Below are positions 10,388-17,009 of a DNA stretch of 64,000 bases, piece after piece. The position numbers were made by a program, and so were the translations under genes. The notes below the pieces were generated by a model. The model was not told the DNA's origin. It saw only the letters and a list, made by a program, of their open reading frames with translations, and ran no database searches. This DNA is from CBDDLD01 sp965250025 (lineage in GTDB: Bacteria > Bacteroidota > Bacteroidia > Flavobacteriales > Flavobacteriaceae). The stretch covers positions 3,596,001 to 3,660,000 of the forward strand of contig OZ252283.1 in the NCBI GenBank assembly GCA_965250025.1. Direction: 5' to 3'. Numbering within the stretch: the stretch's first letter is position 1; each line of letters begins with the position of its first letter.

Positions 10388-10413
10388 AAAACCGTCTGTT
10401 AGGCGGTTTTTTT
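10388..10413 (+). terminator. Intrinsic terminator after the aldehyde dehydrogenase
   Basis: A ten-pair stem (AAAACCGTCT against AGGCGGTTTT, one G-T pair) closes a three-base loop and runs straight into a T tract, 26 bases after the stop codon. Confidence 0.88.
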
Positions 10414-10565
10414 GTACCCAAAATTTAATCCTTTTGGTGATAATACCATGCTTTCTAACTGCTTTTGTAGCTAAAATCTCTCATTATAGGTATTGGGTTA
10501 TGAACATAAGTAATTGTTTATCAGTTAATTAATAAAAAACATATTAAAAATTATTAACCTATTTT

Positions 10566-10600
10566 TTGTTAAAAACTTGTTGACAATGTTTATAAGTTTG
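10566..10600 (+). promoter_or_regulatory. Bacteroidota-type promoter for a candidate small RNA
   Basis: A TAAGTTTG box (10593-10600) matches the TAnnTTTG -7 consensus. A TTG ending at 10568 lies 24 bases upstream, at the long end of the allowed spacing for the -33 element. No ORF of useful length follows until 10909, so transcription from here would first cover the candidate RNA. Confidence 0.35.
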
Positions 10601-10606
10601 ATTTTT

Positions 10607-10848
10607 AGTTTTAGTGAGAAAAAAATACTTTTATAGTATTGAATGATAGCAAATTAGGTTAGTTATAAATTCCCCAAGAAAACCACGGCTAAGACAATCA
10701 CTATAGAATCTAATTTTGATTAATAAATTAGAAAGTCTAGTGGCCACTGTCAACAGGAATTTCTCTGGCATTGTCGAAACCCTATTATTCCAACAACCAA
10801 GCTAAGATATAATAAAATAAAGGACGTTATTGTGAGTAACGCCCTTTT
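10607..10848 (+). ncRNA. Candidate small structured RNA (unassigned)
   Basis: Between a TAnnTTTG promoter-like element and a hairpin followed by a T tract lie about 240 bases with no plausible ORF. The segment holds an 8-bp hairpin (TCTAATTT at 10709-10716 against AAATTAGA at 10725-10732), a 10-bp perfect palindrome AGTGGCCACT (10739-10748), and a longer-range pairing GACAAT (10693-10698) with ATTGTC (10770-10775). I do not recognise it as tmRNA, RNase P, SRP or 6S RNA. Both ends are inferred, and a decayed gene remnant is an alternative. Confidence 0.28.
10819..10848 (+). terminator. Hairpin with T tract closing the candidate small RNA
   Basis: AAAGG and CGTTA pair with TAACG and CCTTT around one A-C mismatch and a seven-base loop, followed by TTTTT. 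It has the form of a Rho-independent terminator in the plus direction. Confidence 0.55.
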
Positions 10849-10850
10849 TA

Positions 10851-10886
10851 ACACGAGAGAGAGACGTGTTTTAATATTATCTCTCT
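10851..10886 (+). promoter_or_regulatory. Leader with two mutually exclusive hairpins
   Basis: ACACG (10851-10855) can pair with CGTGT (10865-10869), placing AGAGAGAGA in the loop. The same AGAGAGA can instead pair with TCTCTCT at 10880-10886, which would open the first hairpin. The element lies just upstream of the 36-codon ORF. A regulatory switch is inferred only from the complementarity. Confidence 0.3.
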
Positions 10887-10908
10887 ATCTAAATATCACA
10901 ATTTTAGA

Positions 10909-11019
10909 ATGTCAATTACAAGGACAACGACTAAAACTGTATATGTAAGAGTTAAAACTCCATTTGGATACAAACGTGTCCCAGTGAAGGTAAAAACTCG
11001 AATTACTACCATTAGGTAG
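10909..11019 (+). CDS. Candidate 36-residue basic peptide
   Basis: An ATG-started ORF of 36 codons. The peptide is strongly basic, with Lys and Arg making up about a quarter of its residues and no acidic residue at all. It alternates hydrophobic and basic or polar residues (for example KTVYVRVKTPFGYKRVPVKV), as an amphipathic beta hairpin with a turn at PFGY would. It has no signal peptide or membrane segment. It stands alone between a hairpin leader and a terminator at 11146, so it would have its own short mRNA. The lack of acidic residues and the beta pattern argue against random sequence, but there is no known family I can name. A nucleic-acid- or membrane-binding role would be a guess. 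Confidence 0.42.
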   Translation: MSITRTTTKTVYVRVKTPFGYKRVPVKVKTRITTIR

Positions 11020-11145
11020 TTTATGCAGTAACGCTAATGATTGAATAATAGTATTTCATTAGCTTAGTAATCAAAAGGCTTTAAAGTATATAAAGCTGAA
11101 AATCAGATTGAGAATTTATTACTCAAAAATTTCAAAGATTACCTT

Positions 11146-11182
11146 TAAAAAGCGTCAGTATTAGTAGTACTGGCGTTTTTTC
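11146..11182 (+). terminator. Terminator after the 36-codon ORF
   Basis: An eight-pair stem (CGTCAGTA against TACTGGCG, one G-T pair) with a seven-base loop, flanked by an A run before and six Ts after. Upstream at 11033-11063 there is a further 8-bp inverted repeat (GCTAATGA / TCATTAGC), so the 3' part of this transcript would be well structured. Confidence 0.75.
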
Positions 11183-11244
11183 TTGTACAAATATAAGATA
11201 ATAGGTATTATTTCTTTAGATTTGTGAACTCAACTTATTAACAA

Positions 11245-11289
11245 ATACATAAGTATATGTTTAAAAATGACATATACATAAGTATATGT
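11245..11289 (+). repeat. Duplicated 16-bp motif upstream of a small gene
   Basis: The sequence ATACATAAGTATATGT occurs at 11245-11260 and again, exactly, at 11274-11289, 29 bp apart. Each copy is itself partly palindromic. The pair sits immediately before the favoured start codon at 11296, the place expected for an operator or a leader element. A TAGATTTG box (11217-11224) lies upstream and could be the -7 element. Confidence 0.5.
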
Positions 11290-11295
11290 GTTTTT

Positions 11296-11520
11296 ATGAA
11301 CAAGAATATAAAAGATTTATATCTTCTGGTCTTTGATAATTCAGTATTGGAAGTATCTACTAATTTAAAAGACTTTTATGGTAAAGTTTTAGGCCAAGAT
11401 ATAGGATTCAATTATTCTCTCTCTACACTTAGAAAACGATTTATCATTAAAAATAGAATTAGTCATACAACAAATACAGGGCGTATCTACTGGATGCAAA
11501 AAATATCTAACGAAACCTAA
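11296..11520 (+). CDS. Small hypothetical protein (74 aa)
   Basis: The ORF is open from 11257, but that ATG lies inside the first copy of a duplicated 16-bp motif and the second copy would then be coding. The ATG at 11296 follows both copies and gives a 74-residue protein beginning MNKNIKDLYLLVF. It is basic in its second half (STLRKRFIIKNRISH), ends in WMQKISNET, and has no signal peptide. The pattern of short helices followed by a basic segment could be a small DNA-binding protein, but I do not recognise a family. It is followed by the convergent 326-residue orphan gene, 41 bp away. Confidence 0.45.
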   Translation: MNKNIKDLYLLVFDNSVLEVSTNLKDFYGKVLGQDIGFNYSLSTLRKRFIIKNRISHTTNTGRIYWMQKISNET

Positions 11521-11561
11521 AAACCTAAACTTTTTCTTTAAGGCCCCTGTAAATTCTTTAT

Positions 11562-12542
11562 CTACTCCAAATTAACAGCTGCCCAGTAACTTCCGATTTG
11601 ATCGTTAGATATATTTCTGACTAAAAGCTTTACTTCGGTGCCTTCTTCAATACCATTAATAAGCTCTATCATTTGTTGATTTATAGTAGCTCCCCCTCCT
11701 AGGTCTACTAAATTACCTTCTAAGGTACTATCATCCAAGCTCAAATCAAATTGTAAGGGAACTAACCCCCTATTTTCAAAGCTTAAAAATCTTGAAGGCT
11801 CATAAACCAATGTGGCTATGACCTTTACTTCCTGAGGATTTACATCGCCAGTATATTCTTGGCTATCTGCTGTATCTGTTGCCGGACGATAGGTATATTG
11901 CGCACGTTTTGCTGGCTGGTCATCAAAAACCACCTGAGCAGTATTATTAATGCTTATCATTACTCTGTAACAATTGTTTAATGTATTGATCCGTTGCTCA
12001 GTTAATACACCACGTTGCTTTTTTGAGGTTTCTTGTGTTACATTTTTAGATTTTAATTCTTCTTTTATACTTCTTAACTCTTCCAATACTGTATCAGGCA
12101 TGCCTCCTTTGTTAGCATCAGCTAATATTGTAAGATGCTTTGTGATGACGCGCTCTAAGGTTTCCAGAAATACTAACATCTCAGGTTGTCGTCTCGATGC
12201 TTTTCGATAACCTGTAGTGAATTCATTTAATGTTGCGGGGCTATTTTGCGCAAATGCCCATGTTGCATGATTTTTTACCCGGTTGTATAATTTTCGGGCA
12301 CGCTGCATGGCAGTGAGCACCTGCTCGGTCTCTGAGCCTTGTTGAGCAACAACATTACTATCTGTTACCACCTTATCTGCGGCATCTATTTTTGATAAAA
12401 AATCTTCTAAAAACGCTGAGTTAAAGCGTGTATTTATAGCTTGAAAAGTAGATAAATCCTGAGTTAAAAGATTGTGTATTGTTCTGGCACTCTCTGCCAT
12501 AAAAGCATCTGAGCCTACGTACATTCTTTTTACTTTTTCCAT
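11562..12542 (-). CDS. Orphan cytoplasmic protein, helical N-half and beta C-half
   Basis: This 326-residue protein belongs to no family I recognise. Residues 1-210 are predicted helical from their heptad-like spacing, including a charged coiled-coil-like stretch DTVLEELRSIKEELKSK near 155-172. Residues 215-326 look beta-rich, with EVKVIATLVYEPSRFLSFENRG and a terminal strand SYWAAVNLE. There is no signal peptide, lipobox or membrane segment. The gene is divergent from the GH19 lipoprotein; the 540-bp region between them holds the 21-bp repeat array. A scaffold or structural role is possible but not shown. Confidence 0.6.
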   Translation of the reverse strand: MEKVKRMYVGSDAFMAESARTIHNLLTQDLSTFQAINTRFNSAFLEDFLSKIDAADKVVTDSNVVAQQGSETEQVLTAMQRARKLYNRVKNHATWAFAQNSPATLNEFTTGYRKASRRQPEMLVFLETLERVITKHLTILADANKGGMPDTVLEELRSIKEELKSKNVTQETSKKQRGVLTEQRINTLNNCYRVMISINNTAQVVFDDQPAKRAQYTYRPATDTADSQEYTGDVNPQEVKVIATLVYEPSRFLSFENRGLVPLQFDLSLDDSTLEGNLVDLGGGATINQQMIELINGIEEGTEVKLLVRNISNDQIGSYWAAVNLE

Positions 12543-12711
12543 AATATGAGTAGTGTTTTTGGGTTAATTCATTGTTTTTAATCTTATCACAGTCTAATAT
12601 AGATTTGGTCGGCATGCTAAGTTAATATAATAATGTTAATATTTGTAAGAAAAATATGATTATATATTATTTTAACATGATTAGTAGATCAATTGCCAAG
12701 GTTAGTTAATA

Positions 12712-12729
12712 CGTTGCCACATGGCAACG
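12712..12729. repeat. Inverted repeat at the head of the 21-bp array
   Basis: CGTTGCCA and TGGCAACG form 8-bp arms around a two-base centre. The right arm is the first eight bases of repeat unit one, so the array begins at a dyad. Confidence 0.6.
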
Positions 12730-12931
12730 ACTTGGCGAAGTATGGCAACTACCTAGCGAAGTGTGTCAATGCCTCAGCGAAACATGGCAATAACCTGACT
12801 AAGTATGGCAGAGCCATAGCAAATTGTGGCAACGACTTAGCGAAGCATGGCAATGACCTAGCGAAGTATGGCAATGGCCTAGCGAAGTGTGGCAATACCC
12901 TAACTAAGCATGGCATCGGCTCAACTAAGCG
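12722..12931. repeat. Tandem array of ten 21-bp units
   Basis: Ten contiguous units of exactly 21 bases, consensus near TGGCAAYGACCTAGCGAAGTA. Units 6, 7 and 8 (12827-12889) are the most alike; unit 5 (12806-12826) and units 9-10 are the most diverged. An eleventh partial unit starts at 12932. The period is a multiple of three, so translation gives a heptad-like pattern (NDLAKYG) on the plus strand and another on the minus strand. There are no spacers, which rules out CRISPR. Confidence 0.85.
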
Positions 12932-13082
12932 TGGCAATGAATTTAAAATATACGTAACCTTACGTATTGTTTGGTGTAAGTATTTTCTTTTTATTTGTCG
13001 CTCCTTTACAAAGGATTTTATGTATTAATACAATTGAGGTGCCCCAAATCCATCTGCAATTATTGTTTAACCATTAAAACTT

Positions 13083-14747
13083 ATGCTTATGAAAAAACAG
13101 CATTTCAAACGTTATCTCATGGTGTTGGGGCTATCGTTATTATTTGTGAGTTGTGTACAAGACGACGCTTTTAACACCGAAGTGGAGCCGGTAAGTGATG
13201 CACCGCGATTTACACTACAAAAGATTACCTCGCCAAACCTTATGGCTAACCCAAAGCTATATAAAACCATCGGCGAATTATCGTATTCAGTTGGTTTTGC
13301 AGATAATGGTCTTACACTGGCAAAAAACGTCTACAATGCCGAGCAGGATTTTATCGTAGATACCAGCATTGCCAATTACATTGAGTATGGCGATTACCAC
13401 TCGTACACCTTTCCTGTAATTAGACCTACAGACAACGGGCTTACCGAAAACCTCCTACTCAGTCTGCAAGCGGATGGGTCTTACAAAGCCTTTTTGTTTA
13501 CTTACGATCTTACTGATGCCGAAAAGACGTTGTTACAAAACAATGTCTTAGTAGACTTGGAAGGCAAAGTAAGCATGCAGGTCCTCGATGACCAATGGGC
13601 CAATACCGTATTGGCCAAAACAGAGTACGAACTGGGCAATGGTGTTTGTGTAGACATACGAGAGGAATACGAGATGTGCTGTTCTAACACGCACAGCTCT
13701 CAAGATGTTAGAGAAGGGCAAACCTGTAACTGTGAACAGCAGCCTACGGCTACTTATCTTACCGTAACCGTAGGACCGTGCAGCAACGGTGGTGGCGGAG
13801 GTGGTCGGGGTAACACAGATGTTAATACCGATGGTCCTATTCCTAACACTTATGGTAATGTGGGGCTTTTAGGTGGTAATGTTGGTGGCGGTCAAAATGC
13901 AAACCCTAATGGCAATATAAATAGCCCAGGCGGCAACGACACTAACAATCCTAATAACACACAGGAAGAAAACAGCGATTGCTTACAAGCCAACAGCAAT
14001 GGCGATTGTGTAAACAATGTTACAGCGGTACTTATAAAAGATGATGAAGATGAAGATGATTGCGATACGTCTAAGGAAGATCTTAAAAAGATATTTCCTA
14101 ACATTCCTGATGATAATGCAAAATTATTAGCATCAGTAATAAATGATAAAGGGAAGGACTTTGGTATAGATAGTGATGAAGATTTATGGCACTTTTTAAG
14201 TCAAGCCGGTCATGAAACAGGAGGTTTTAACACTTTAAACGTAACAGAAAGCACGTATTGGACTACTGCTAGTAAATTAGCTAAAACTTATAAAAAATTC
14301 ACCATGGACTCTACTGCTGCAAGTACTAACGCAAACTTATATTACGCCCCTGATTATTTGCAAAATTCATCTGGTGTTGCAAATGTTGCTATGTGTTGCA
14401 GGTATGGAAATGGTGATGTTGATAGTGGAGATGGTTATAAATATAGAGGAAGAGGAATTTTTCAATTAACTTGGAAAGATAATTATCAATCTTTCAAGAC
14501 GTGGTATAATAACAAATATGATCCTGATATTGATCCTGTAACAACACCCGGAATAATAGCATCAAACGATACACTTGCAATATTGAGTGGATTGTGGTAT
14601 TATAAAACTAGAGTGGTAGATAAAATTACTATTGATAGTACTACTACTGTTAAAAAAGTGACAAAACCTATAAATTCTGCGAAGAAGGGTCTGGCAGATA
14701 GAAAAGCCAGATTTAAAAAAGCAAAAGATTCAATTAACTGTATATAA
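13083..14747 (+). CDS. Lipoprotein with C-terminal GH19-like lytic domain
   Basis: A 554-residue two-part lipoprotein. The N-terminus is a lipoprotein signal (LSLLFVSC); ATG at 13089 would serve as well as 13083. An unrecognised domain runs to about residue 235, with a Cys-rich end (EMCCSNTHSSQ, QTCNCEQQ). A Gly/Asn-rich linker spans about 236-310, then an acidic patch. Residues 335-554 resemble GH19 chitinase/endolysin domains of the lysozyme fold: the catalytic Glu378 in GHETGGF and the substrate-cleft motif RYGNGDVDSGDGYKYRGRGIFQLTWKDNY. It should cleave peptidoglycan or chitin outside the inner membrane. The C-terminal half is visibly more AT-rich in codon use than the first half, which suggests a swapped-in domain. 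A toxin-like role is inferred. Confidence 0.82.
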   Translation: MLMKKQHFKRYLMVLGLSLLFVSCVQDDAFNTEVEPVSDAPRFTLQKITSPNLMANPKLYKTIGELSYSVGFADNGLTLAKNVYNAEQDFIVDTSIANYIEYGDYHSYTFPVIRPTDNGLTENLLLSLQADGSYKAFLFTYDLTDAEKTLLQNNVLVDLEGKVSMQVLDDQWANTVLAKTEYELGNGVCVDIREEYEMCCSNTHSSQDVREGQTCNCEQQPTATYLTVTVGPCSNGGGGGGRGNTDVNTDGPIPNTYGNVGLLGGNVGGGQNANPNGNINSPGGNDTNNPNNTQEENSDCLQANSNGDCVNNVTAVLIKDDEDEDDCDTSKEDLKKIFPNIPDDNAKLLASVINDKGKDFGIDSDEDLWHFLSQAGHETGGFNTLNVTESTYWTTASKLAKTYKKFTMDSTAASTNANLYYAPDYLQNSSGVANVAMCCRYGNGDVDSGDGYKYRGRGIFQLTWKDNYQSFKTWYNNKYDPDIDPVTTPGIIASNDTLAILSGLWYYKTRVVDKITIDSTTTVKKVTKPINSAKKGLADRKARFKKAKDSINCI

Positions 14748-14758
14748 AAATAAAGATC

Positions 14759-15142
14759 ATGAAATCAATACAAATAAAATTTATAATGATAGTATTCGTT
14801 TTATCATTTAGTTGCAAAGCACAACAATTACAGCAAAATAACTACGTAAGTGATATAGTGGGTGTTTGGACTGATGAAGAAGATAATAATTATAGATTAG
14901 AGTTTTTAACTAACGGAATATGTAAAGAGTATGAGGGTGCTGAAGTCATATCATCTTATAATTATTCTATAGAGTATAATAGTTGTGAAGAATTTTCAGC
15001 ACCAAACGTTATATATTTAAAATGGGTAGATAATGAAAATCTTGAAACTACATGTTTTGAGATATTAAATATCACTGATGACACATTATCTTTAATGATA
15101 ATTGAAAAGGGTAAAAGACTATTTTTTAATAAGCAACAATAA
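14759..15142 (+). CDS. Small lipocalin-like lipoprotein, candidate partner of the GH19 protein
   Basis: This 127-residue protein starts 11 bp after the GH19 lipoprotein and shares its strand and AT-rich codon use. It has a lipoprotein signal (MIVFVLSFSC). The mature part looks like a small lipocalin-type barrel: DIVGVWTDEEDNNYRLEFLTNGIC, a central strand pair, and TDDTLSLMIIEKGKRLFF near the end. Many Flavobacteriaceae lipoproteins have this fold without known function. Its position directly after a lytic enzyme, with matching composition and compartment, makes a protective role plausible. That is an inference from context only. Confidence 0.6.
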   Translation: MKSIQIKFIMIVFVLSFSCKAQQLQQNNYVSDIVGVWTDEEDNNYRLEFLTNGICKEYEGAEVISSYNYSIEYNSCEEFSAPNVIYLKWVDNENLETTCFEILNITDDTLSLMIIEKGKRLFFNKQQ

Positions 15143-15154
15143 GGTTAGGAGATG

Positions 15155-15249
15155 TGTTTGTTAAAAGTATGGGCAGAAACAAACATTTGGAGATGGAATA
15201 ATAGTACCCACTCAGATTTGACATAATTCGATAAAGGTCAATACTGAGT
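15155..15249 (+). promoter_or_regulatory. Two inverted repeats in the spacer before a small membrane gene
   Basis: TGTTTGTT (15155-15162) pairs with AACAAACA (15178-15185). Farther on, ACTCAG plus TTGAC (15210-15222) pairs with GTCAA plus CTGAGT (15237-15249) around a two-by-two internal loop. With the terminator at 15283 the spacer could fold as three hairpins in RNA, or the second dyad could be an operator. Confidence 0.4.
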
Positions 15250-15282
15250 TTAGCTGTTAATTTGAACAATAAACATCTTGTT

Positions 15283-15310
15283 AAAGCCGTTTCGTTAGAA
15301 ACGGCTTTTT
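15283..15310 (+). terminator. Strong terminator ending two bases before a start codon
   Basis: A perfect 11-pair stem AAAGCCGTTTC / GAAACGGCTTT with a four-base loop, running into a T tract that ends just before the ATG at 15312. It should end the GH19/lipoprotein transcript. Confidence 0.88.
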
Positions 15311-15311
15311 T

Positions 15312-15572
15312 ATGGAACGCAAACCACTCATAGTCTTAGTTTTAGTAAGTTTTTTATTGTGTAATGCTGTGGCTTATTTTGATGAAGGTCTTCGAAGTTT
15401 TAATTACTTAACTCAAGGCGGCGATTGGATAGCACTCTTAATCTACACGCTCTTGTTCTTAATAGCTCCGCTGATCTTATTCTACAGCTATAAACGCTCA
15501 AAACAAAGATTACCAATAGCCTTATTAGGCTTTACTCCTGTGGTGATTTTAATCCTGTTGCAAATAGCTTAA
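15312..15572 (+). CDS. Small membrane protein of unknown function (86 aa)
   Basis: The 86 residues hold three hydrophobic segments: about 5-22 (LIVLVLVSFLLCNAVAYF), 41-58 (ALLIYTLLFLIAPLILFY) and 68-86. A short basic loop KRSKQR lies between the second and third. I recognise no family. The ATG at 15312 directly follows a strong intrinsic terminator, and no other ATG exists in the frame, so the gene either depends on read-through, starts at an alternative codon downstream, or is transcribed from a promoter overlapping the stem. It may be regulated by that terminator. Confidence 0.5.
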   Translation: MERKPLIVLVLVSFLLCNAVAYFDEGLRSFNYLTQGGDWIALLIYTLLFLIAPLILFYSYKRSKQRLPIALLGFTPVVILILLQIA

Positions 15573-15630
15573 TATTGGAATAACTTTTGTGAGCTATTAA
15601 ACGTATTTAAAAATATAGCGTCTAACAGGT

Positions 15631-17007
15631 ATGCACAGAACACACATTCAACATTTGTACTGGAGAGCAGGGTTTGGGATAAGCCCTCAGCAAATTCATG
15701 CCAATACGACTACAGGCAGGATAGAAGTTGTTGAAGACCTGTTTAATGCCTCAAAGGCGATCAATCCTTTAGAAATAGATGTTTCAGACCTAAAAGGGAT
15801 GGTCGCAAAACAACGTATAAAAGATCCAAAAGTACGTAAAGCATTTAATGATAAAAGCAGGGAATACATTAAAGATTTTAATATTGCCTGGTTAGACCGA
15901 TTGGTGCATTCAAAATCGGTATTGCGAGAACGCCTCACCTTGTTTTGGGCTAATCATTTTGTGTGTAGGGATCAAAATATCTTTTTTGCTCAACAGTACA
16001 ATAACATACTTAGAACACACGCTTTGGGTAATTTCGGAACCTTTGTAAAAGCCATATCCAAAGCGCCGGCAATGATAAGGTATCTCAATAATCAACAGAA
16101 TAGAAAGGCCATGCCAAATGAGAATTTTGCACGAGAACTCATGGAGCTTTTTATGTTGGGGGAAGGCAATTATACGGAAAAGGATATTAAGGAAAGCGCA
16201 CGTGCCTTTACCGGATACAGTCATAATTTCAGAGGTGAGTTTGTATTAAGGCAGTTCCATCACGACGCCGGTGTTAAAACATTTTTTGGTCGCACAGGGA
16301 ATTTTGACGGAGATGATATTATCGATATCCTTCTTGAGCAAAAACAATGCGCCCGATTTATTTGTACAAAACTGTACCGTTATTTTGTAAATCCAGATAT
16401 CAATGAAAAGCACATTGATGAAATGGTAGATGTGTTTTATCCATCATATAATATAGCTTCAGTAATGAAGCATGTCTTTCTTTCGGATTGGTTCTATGAT
16501 ACAAAACATATGGGCGTAAAGATTAAATCTCCAATAGAATATTTAGTGGGGATACAGCAAATAGTCCCCTTTACTTTTAAAGAGAGAAAAGACGTTTTGA
16601 AAATACAGTATCTATTAGGGCAAACTTTATTAAACCCGCCAAATGTTGCTGGTTGGAAGGGAGACACCGATTGGATTGATGCCAATACGATTATGATAAG
16701 ATTAAAATTGCCATCCGTACTATTGAACAATGCGAAGATATCGTTAAAAGAAAAAGGTGATTTTAATGATAGCTTCAGAAGTCATTATTTTAAACGTAAC
16801 AGCGATAAATTGCCTTTTAAAACCGAACCCAACTGGAATACGTTTTATAAGAATTTTGAATCGGTTTCGGTGGATCATATGCTCAATTATATTATTAATG
16901 GTCGCCTTAATAAAGGAACCGAGGCTTATCTCAAAACGTTGAGTAAAGCATCTAAACAAGATTACAGCATACAGCTCATGTCATTACCCGAATATCAAAT
17001 GTGTTAG
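15631..17007 (+). CDS. DUF1800 family protein
   Basis: This 458-residue protein is a clear DUF1800 member. Signatures are HLYWRAGFGISP at the start, RERLTLFWANHFV, the conserved ENFARELMELFMLGEGNYTEKDIKESARAFTGY, and the tail LLGQTLLNPPNVAGWKGDTDWI. It has no evident signal peptide. It is paired with a DUF1501 gene two bases downstream, as is usual across Bacteroidota, Planctomycetes and Proteobacteria. The biochemical role of the pair is not established; export of the DUF1501 partner by the Tat system suggests work at the cell envelope. Confidence 0.92.
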   Translation: MHRTHIQHLYWRAGFGISPQQIHANTTTGRIEVVEDLFNASKAINPLEIDVSDLKGMVAKQRIKDPKVRKAFNDKSREYIKDFNIAWLDRLVHSKSVLRERLTLFWANHFVCRDQNIFFAQQYNNILRTHALGNFGTFVKAISKAPAMIRYLNNQQNRKAMPNENFARELMELFMLGEGNYTEKDIKESARAFTGYSHNFRGEFVLRQFHHDAGVKTFFGRTGNFDGDDIIDILLEQKQCARFICTKLYRYFVNPDINEKHIDEMVDVFYPSYNIASVMKHVFLSDWFYDTKHMGVKIKSPIEYLVGIQQIVPFTFKERKDVLKIQYLLGQTLLNPPNVAGWKGDTDWIDANTIMIRLKLPSVLLNNAKISLKEKGDFNDSFRSHYFKRNSDKLPFKTEPNWNTFYKNFESVSVDHMLNYIINGRLNKGTEAYLKTLSKASKQDYSIQLMSLPEYQMC

Positions 17008-17009
17008 TT

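Larger units (their letters stand above)
12543..13082. other. Divergent intergenic region with a repeat array
   Basis: This 540-bp region separates two divergent genes. It holds an 18-bp inverted repeat at 12712-12729 and ten 21-bp units at 12722-12931. The rest is AT-rich. The array is open in frame on both strands, but the only start on the plus strand is a TTG. I therefore treat it as non-coding. Confidence 0.6.

Noticed and set aside
12722..12931. CRISPR array
   Set aside because: The units are contiguous, with no spacers, and the unit is not palindromic as CRISPR repeats often are. No cas gene is in the window.
12693..13028. Plus-strand ORF of heptad repeats through the 21-bp array
   Set aside because: It starts with TTG. 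Its open frame follows from a period divisible by three and a unit free of in-frame stops. The opposite strand is equally open (12749-12937).
17001..17009. GTG start of the DUF1501 gene
   Set aside because: It precedes the twin-arginine Met by three codons and overlaps the DUF1800 stop; the ATG at 17010 gives a proper Tat signal.
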